Assembly: GCA_018968785.1 (NCBI GenBank)
Contig: JAGWZN010000003.1
Coordinates: forward strand, 1 to 17,039
DNA from: Patescibacteria group bacterium
GTDB lineage: Bacteria; Patescibacteriota; UBA1384; CAILIB01
DNA: 17,039 nucleotides
Direction: 5' to 3'
Shown here one piece after another: positions 14,093 to 17,039 of this stretch (its first letter is position 1; each line of letters starts with the position of its first letter). Position numbers and translations under genes: made by a program. The notes under the pieces were generated by a model that saw only the letters and a program-made list of their open reading frames with translations, had not been told where the DNA came from and ran no database searches.

Positions 14093-14437
14093 ATGGGAAC
14101 TGTTTCTATAATTGACTTGGATCAATTTGAGAACGAAGACCTTTTTACTCTTCTCGGACTAGAGGATATCTCCAACAAGGATAAAGACGCCTTGGTTGAC
14201 CAGCTCAATCATACGGTAATGGCCCGGGTCTACTACAATATCCGGTTGGCCTTAGATCCGCATAAACGGGAAGAATTCGATGAGATGTCCAGCGACGAAA
14301 TGGTCCCATTTTTATTAGAGGAAGGCTTTAATTTGCCCCAGTTAATCCTTGAGGAAGCTATTCGCTACCGAGCTCAGATTGTCCAGCTGTTTAAATCTAG
14401 AGTAGCTATTTTGAATACAAATCTTCAAGCTGCATAA
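14093..14437 (+). CDS. Small acidic helical protein, DUF5663-like
   Basis: A 114-residue, mostly helical, acidic protein. The pattern IDLDQFENEDLFTLLGLEDI, then DKDALVDQLNHTVMARVYYN, DPHKREEFDEMSSDE, and finally FNLPQLILEEAIRYRAQIV resembles, from memory, the DUF5663 family found mainly in Patescibacteria, whose function is unknown. There are no membrane segments, signal peptide or cysteines. It is the first plus-strand gene after the insertion sequence and lies 12 bp before the large membrane protein gene, so the two are most likely co-expressed. Base composition is more AT-rich than the minus-strand block. The family assignment is moderate; the gene itself is well supported by its open frame, position and codon use. 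Confidence 0.75.
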   Translation: MGTVSIIDLDQFENEDLFTLLGLEDISNKDKDALVDQLNHTVMARVYYNIRLALDPHKREEFDEMSSDEMVPFLLEEGFNLPQLILEEAIRYRAQIVQLFKSRVAILNTNLQAA

Positions 14438-14449
14438 GCATACCTTATT

Positions 14450-16657
14450 ATGGCTCTAGCACCATCGTATGTACTGCCTCCCATTTGGCCAGGGGATAAA
14501 GTGAAAAAAAAGGCTCCCAATCCGGATGATGTAAATAAACGTCTAGCAGATAGCGTTTATGATGAAACGGCCCAGGAAGCTGAGAATGACCAATACGAAA
14601 ATGTAGAGAAATTTGTGAATGCTTGGCGCGAAGGGACTACTGAGCAATTGACCCTTAAGAGTAAGCTGGATTTCATATATACTATTGCCGAACAGGGAGA
14701 GCGTTCTGGATTGCGGGAACTGTTAGCCAATAAACGAGGATTTGAAAGCTTTCAGGAGGCCATGGAAGAGTTTGGGGTCAATGAGCGAGGAACTGGGATG
14801 GTGTATGGTTCGCGAGTTAGGGGAGCTAAGGAAACCGGATTATCTCGTTTTTGGCGTAACCGGGTAAGAGATATAAAACGAGGTGGTATCGGTGCGGCGG
14901 TTGGGGTTACGGCTTTGGTTGGCTTGGGCGCGGCTGGAATTATTGCTGCTCCGGCCCTACTACCCTCTGTACTGGCAGGGGGAGCGGGTGTATTGGCTAG
15001 CACGGTGGCCCGAGGTGCGGTGGAATATGGAATGGAAGAAAGACGGATGTTTCATGGTAAAGGTGGGAAGTTTGAGGGAAGTGTAGCATATGAGGCGGCA
15101 GCCGAGATGGTGAAGTTTTGTAAGGAAGCTCAAGCCAGAGCTAAGGAAGCCTACAAGTTAATTACAGAGCAAGGATCTAAATGGACAGAAAATGAACGTC
15201 AGCAACTTTTACTTCACACCCTTAATATAATTATTGACGGAGTAAATGACCCGAAATCTATGGTGAACTCGGATAGATTTCGCAAGTACCTAAAGCAGTC
15301 AGCAGTTGTAAAAGCGGGGGCCGGTTTAGTGGCCGGAATTTCCGCTGCCTCTGCTACAGCTCATTTTTTGGCTCCGAAATTTGTAGAAGGTGCCGCGCGC
15401 TATGTAAACGAACATGGCGCGCGGATGATTGGAGACCGCTTAGCCACTCCATACGAGATGCATCAACATTTAGGGCATATTGTACGCATGGTTAATGGTG
15501 AGCCGCATCGTGTAATTGATTTCACTAAAGACTTCGCAGAGGCACGGGCAGGTCTACAAACTCATGATTTTCACGTTTTTATTCAAGACCCTAGTACTTT
15601 ACATGATCCAACCCTCGCTTCTCACTACAATGAATTTATTAAGTTTCTCAACGGACATGTGCAATATGCAATAGATCCTCATACTAATAAGGTTATAGGT
15701 TCTATTCCGTTTAATGCGGGCGATCCATCAATGCTAGCGCATATAACTCATGGCGGATCAGGAAATGGATTTGAACTTACTCCCGAAGTGATGAAAAAAG
15801 CTCAGGAGTTAGGTGTGACGTTGTACCATGTGGCTAACCACACCTCTAATCCATCTGTAATCATGGCGGGATCAGCTGTACTGGACGGTTTTGCGATGCT
15901 AACGGGGGCCACTGTGGCTACGACTGGCGAAGTTGGTCATGTTATATTAGGCACCTTAGAAAATTATCGCCAGACTCTTAGCAGACGAGATATAACGGAC
16001 GAGGCGGAAAGAATGATTCGTTCCGCCAATACCGATCCGGTGAATCCCCCAAAGAAGCCGGAAGAGCCAAAAGAAGAGCCAAAAGTAGTTACCACCCCAA
16101 CTGAGACACCTGAGCAAAAGACAAAACGTGAAGTTGGCGAGTTTGAAACAAAATACCTGAACGATCCAAACCTGAAGCCACAAAGAGATCTTCTGGCGGA
16201 GGCTACCGATGCATGGGTGCCAGCTGCTAAAGATGGAATAGTCATTGGTGCTAGCTTAGAAGCTGGGTTTGGAGCCGGGACGCCTCCTCCTGATTTCTCA
16301 GTTCTGACTACTAAGGTTCAGAAATTAATTGAAGATACTAAGGCTGCTAATAGCGGAAAAGATATTAGCCTAGTTATTTCTATGGATGCCGCCGCTTTAG
16401 CTGCCTTGGCAAAACTCAGTGGTACCGGCACTAAACCTGAAGAAGTCACCGCTGATTTGAAGGCGGCCTTAACCGTTCCTGCCTTTGACTCCAGTAAGGA
16501 TCGTTTAGCAATTGTACGGTCAGGAGCCTATGGTGTTGATGCGGTAACAGATAGAATGTGGTTATCGCATATAAGGCAACGAACTGAGGTTGGTAATGAA
16601 GCTGGGAAGCCGACTGGTTATAAATTGGAATATAAAGAAGAAGAAATTACAAAGTGA
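14450..16657 (+). CDS. Large unrecognised membrane protein with a Pro/Glu/Lys linker
   Basis: A 735-residue protein that I do not recognise. Residues 1-140 are charged and mostly helical, with no signal peptide. Gly/Ala-rich hydrophobic stretches follow at about 144-190 (AAVGVTALVGLGAAGIIAAP and onward, long enough for two passes), 288-310 (GAGLVAGISAASATAHFLAP) and 468-500 (GSAVLDGFAMLTGATVATTG). The segment between the second and third, about 310-465, is a likely folded soluble domain with many His and Asp. A linker rich in Pro, Glu and Lys (about 522-560) separates a C-terminal domain (about 563-735) that contains DISLVISMDAAALAALAK and RLAIVRSGAYGVDAV. It lies 12 bp after the DUF5663-like gene and before a third plus-strand gene. 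A surface or envelope role is a guess from the membrane segments only. Confidence 0.7.
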   Translation: MALAPSYVLPPIWPGDKVKKKAPNPDDVNKRLADSVYDETAQEAENDQYENVEKFVNAWREGTTEQLTLKSKLDFIYTIAEQGERSGLRELLANKRGFESFQEAMEEFGVNERGTGMVYGSRVRGAKETGLSRFWRNRVRDIKRGGIGAAVGVTALVGLGAAGIIAAPALLPSVLAGGAGVLASTVARGAVEYGMEERRMFHGKGGKFEGSVAYEAAAEMVKFCKEAQARAKEAYKLITEQGSKWTENERQQLLLHTLNIIIDGVNDPKSMVNSDRFRKYLKQSAVVKAGAGLVAGISAASATAHFLAPKFVEGAARYVNEHGARMIGDRLATPYEMHQHLGHIVRMVNGEPHRVIDFTKDFAEARAGLQTHDFHVFIQDPSTLHDPTLASHYNEFIKFLNGHVQYAIDPHTNKVIGSIPFNAGDPSMLAHITHGGSGNGFELTPEVMKKAQELGVTLYHVANHTSNPSVIMAGSAVLDGFAMLTGATVATTGEVGHVILGTLENYRQTLSRRDITDEAERMIRSANTDPVNPPKKPEEPKEEPKVVTTPTETPEQKTKREVGEFETKYLNDPNLKPQRDLLAEATDAWVPAAKDGIVIGASLEAGFGAGTPPPDFSVLTTKVQKLIEDTKAANSGKDISLVISMDAAALAALAKLSGTGTKPEEVTADLKAALTVPAFDSSKDRLAIVRSGAYGVDAVTDRMWLSHIRQRTEVGNEAGKPTGYKLEYKEEEITK

Positions 16658-16685
16658 TTTTTAACTCCTGTAAGCACTTTAACTA

Positions 16686-16714
16686 TTGCAAGGATCGGTG
16701 AAAGGTGCTATAGT
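16686..16714 (+). promoter_or_regulatory. Sigma70-type promoter with extended -10 (first of a tandem pair)
   Basis: TTGCAA (16686-16691), a 17-bp spacer and TATAGT (16709-16714), preceded by TG at the extended -10 position (TGCTATAGT), form a strong promoter in the 107-bp gap between the large membrane protein and the next gene. Confidence 0.65.
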
Positions 16715-16730
16715 AATAGTCATTTAAGGT

Positions 16731-16739
16731 TGCTATACT
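16731..16739 (+). promoter_or_regulatory. Second extended -10 promoter element
   Basis: TGCTATACT is an extended -10 element 25 bp after the first. No good -35 precedes it, which extended -10 promoters can tolerate. The two copies share the context AAGGT-TGCTATA, suggesting a small duplication. The start near 16746 would give a leader of about 19 nt. Confidence 0.45.
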
Positions 16740-16764
16740 CAGAGTAATAAGTTTAATAACTTAT

Positions 16765-17039
16765 ATGCCTTCCCCAGCGGGCAATTCTACTGCCCCATTT
16801 GACGCTAATCAGACGCCAACCTCCGAACAACTACTTCAAAGAAGAGTAGGAGTTGAGTCGGTGCCTTTGGACCGGGGTGATCATTCTCAGAATTCTTCCG
16901 AACAACAACCGCATCAAAAAAGTTTGGTAGAACTGCCACATCTGGATGGCGCCAATCTATTTAAGGTTGAAGACGCATCTCAAGCTATACAGAAAGATCA
17001 TCTAGCCATTCCCTCGGTATCGGAACACACAGAACAGGA
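16765..17039 (+). CDS. N-terminus of an unrecognised protein (partial, runs off the right edge)
   Basis: The frame opens at the ATG at 16765 and stays open to the window end (91 codons). The visible part, beginning MPSPAGNSTAPFDANQTPTS, is rich in Ser, Gln, Pro, Glu and His, lacks hydrophobic runs, and looks disordered. There is no signal peptide at the start. Its own tandem promoters lie just upstream, so it can be expressed independently of the 735-residue protein. No function can be given from this fragment. Support for it being real comes from the open frame, the promoter position and codon use like the two preceding genes. Confidence 0.65.
   Translation, partial: MPSPAGNSTAPFDANQTPTSEQLLQRRVGVESVPLDRGDHSQNSSEQQPHQKSLVELPHLDGANLFKVEDASQAIQKDHLAIPSVSEHTEQ

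Noticed and set aside
1..17039. tRNA genes, rRNA or CRISPR arrays
   Set aside because: No cloverleaf-like segments, rRNA motifs or regularly spaced direct repeats with unique spacers were seen outside the insertion-sequence ends.

Overview
The window reads as chromosome of a small-genome bacterium, most likely a member of the Patescibacteria/Candidate Phyla Radiation. This is an inference. It rests on compact, often overlapping housekeeping genes, the chain rpsU-yqeY-ybeY-dgkA-ftsA-ftsZ without the usual mur genes, a short bS21, a small protein resembling the CPR-associated family DUF5663, and almost no Shine-Dalgarno motifs. UGA acts as a stop (for example at the end of rmuC), so the UGA=Gly code of some CPR lineages is not used.

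Positions 1-12470 form one block of fourteen minus-strand genes. In order of transcription (right to left) they are: a small HEXXH metallopeptidase and a HIT protein (4-bp overlap); then rpsU (bS21), yqeY, ybeY and dgkA behind a good sigma70-type promoter at 11650-11678; then ftsA and ftsZ behind their own promoter at 10084-10112; then a UvrD-type helicase fused to a Fe-S PD-(D/E)XK nuclease, whose promoter at 7471-7499 predicts a leaderless mRNA; then rmuC, an RluA/RluD-type pseudouridine synthase, a ribbon-helix-helix protein fused to a degenerate sugar-nucleotidyltransferase domain, secD, and secF, which runs off the left edge. The block covers translation and rRNA maturation, cell division, DNA repair and protein export.

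Positions 12577-14006 are an apparently complete insertion sequence of about 1.43 kb. It carries one intact DDE transposase related to the IS481/IS1202 groups, 12-bp perfect terminal inverted repeats with extra internal copies at 22-23 bp spacing, and a promoter whose start point falls inside a perfect palindrome. No target duplication is visible.

Positions 14093-17039 switch to the plus strand and are visibly more AT-rich. They hold a 114-residue DUF5663-like protein, a 735-residue membrane protein I do not recognise (12 bp downstream), and the start of a third gene with a disordered Gln/Ser/Pro-rich N-terminus behind two tandem extended -10 promoters. This accessory part and the RHH-nucleotidyltransferase fusion are the least explained pieces of the window.
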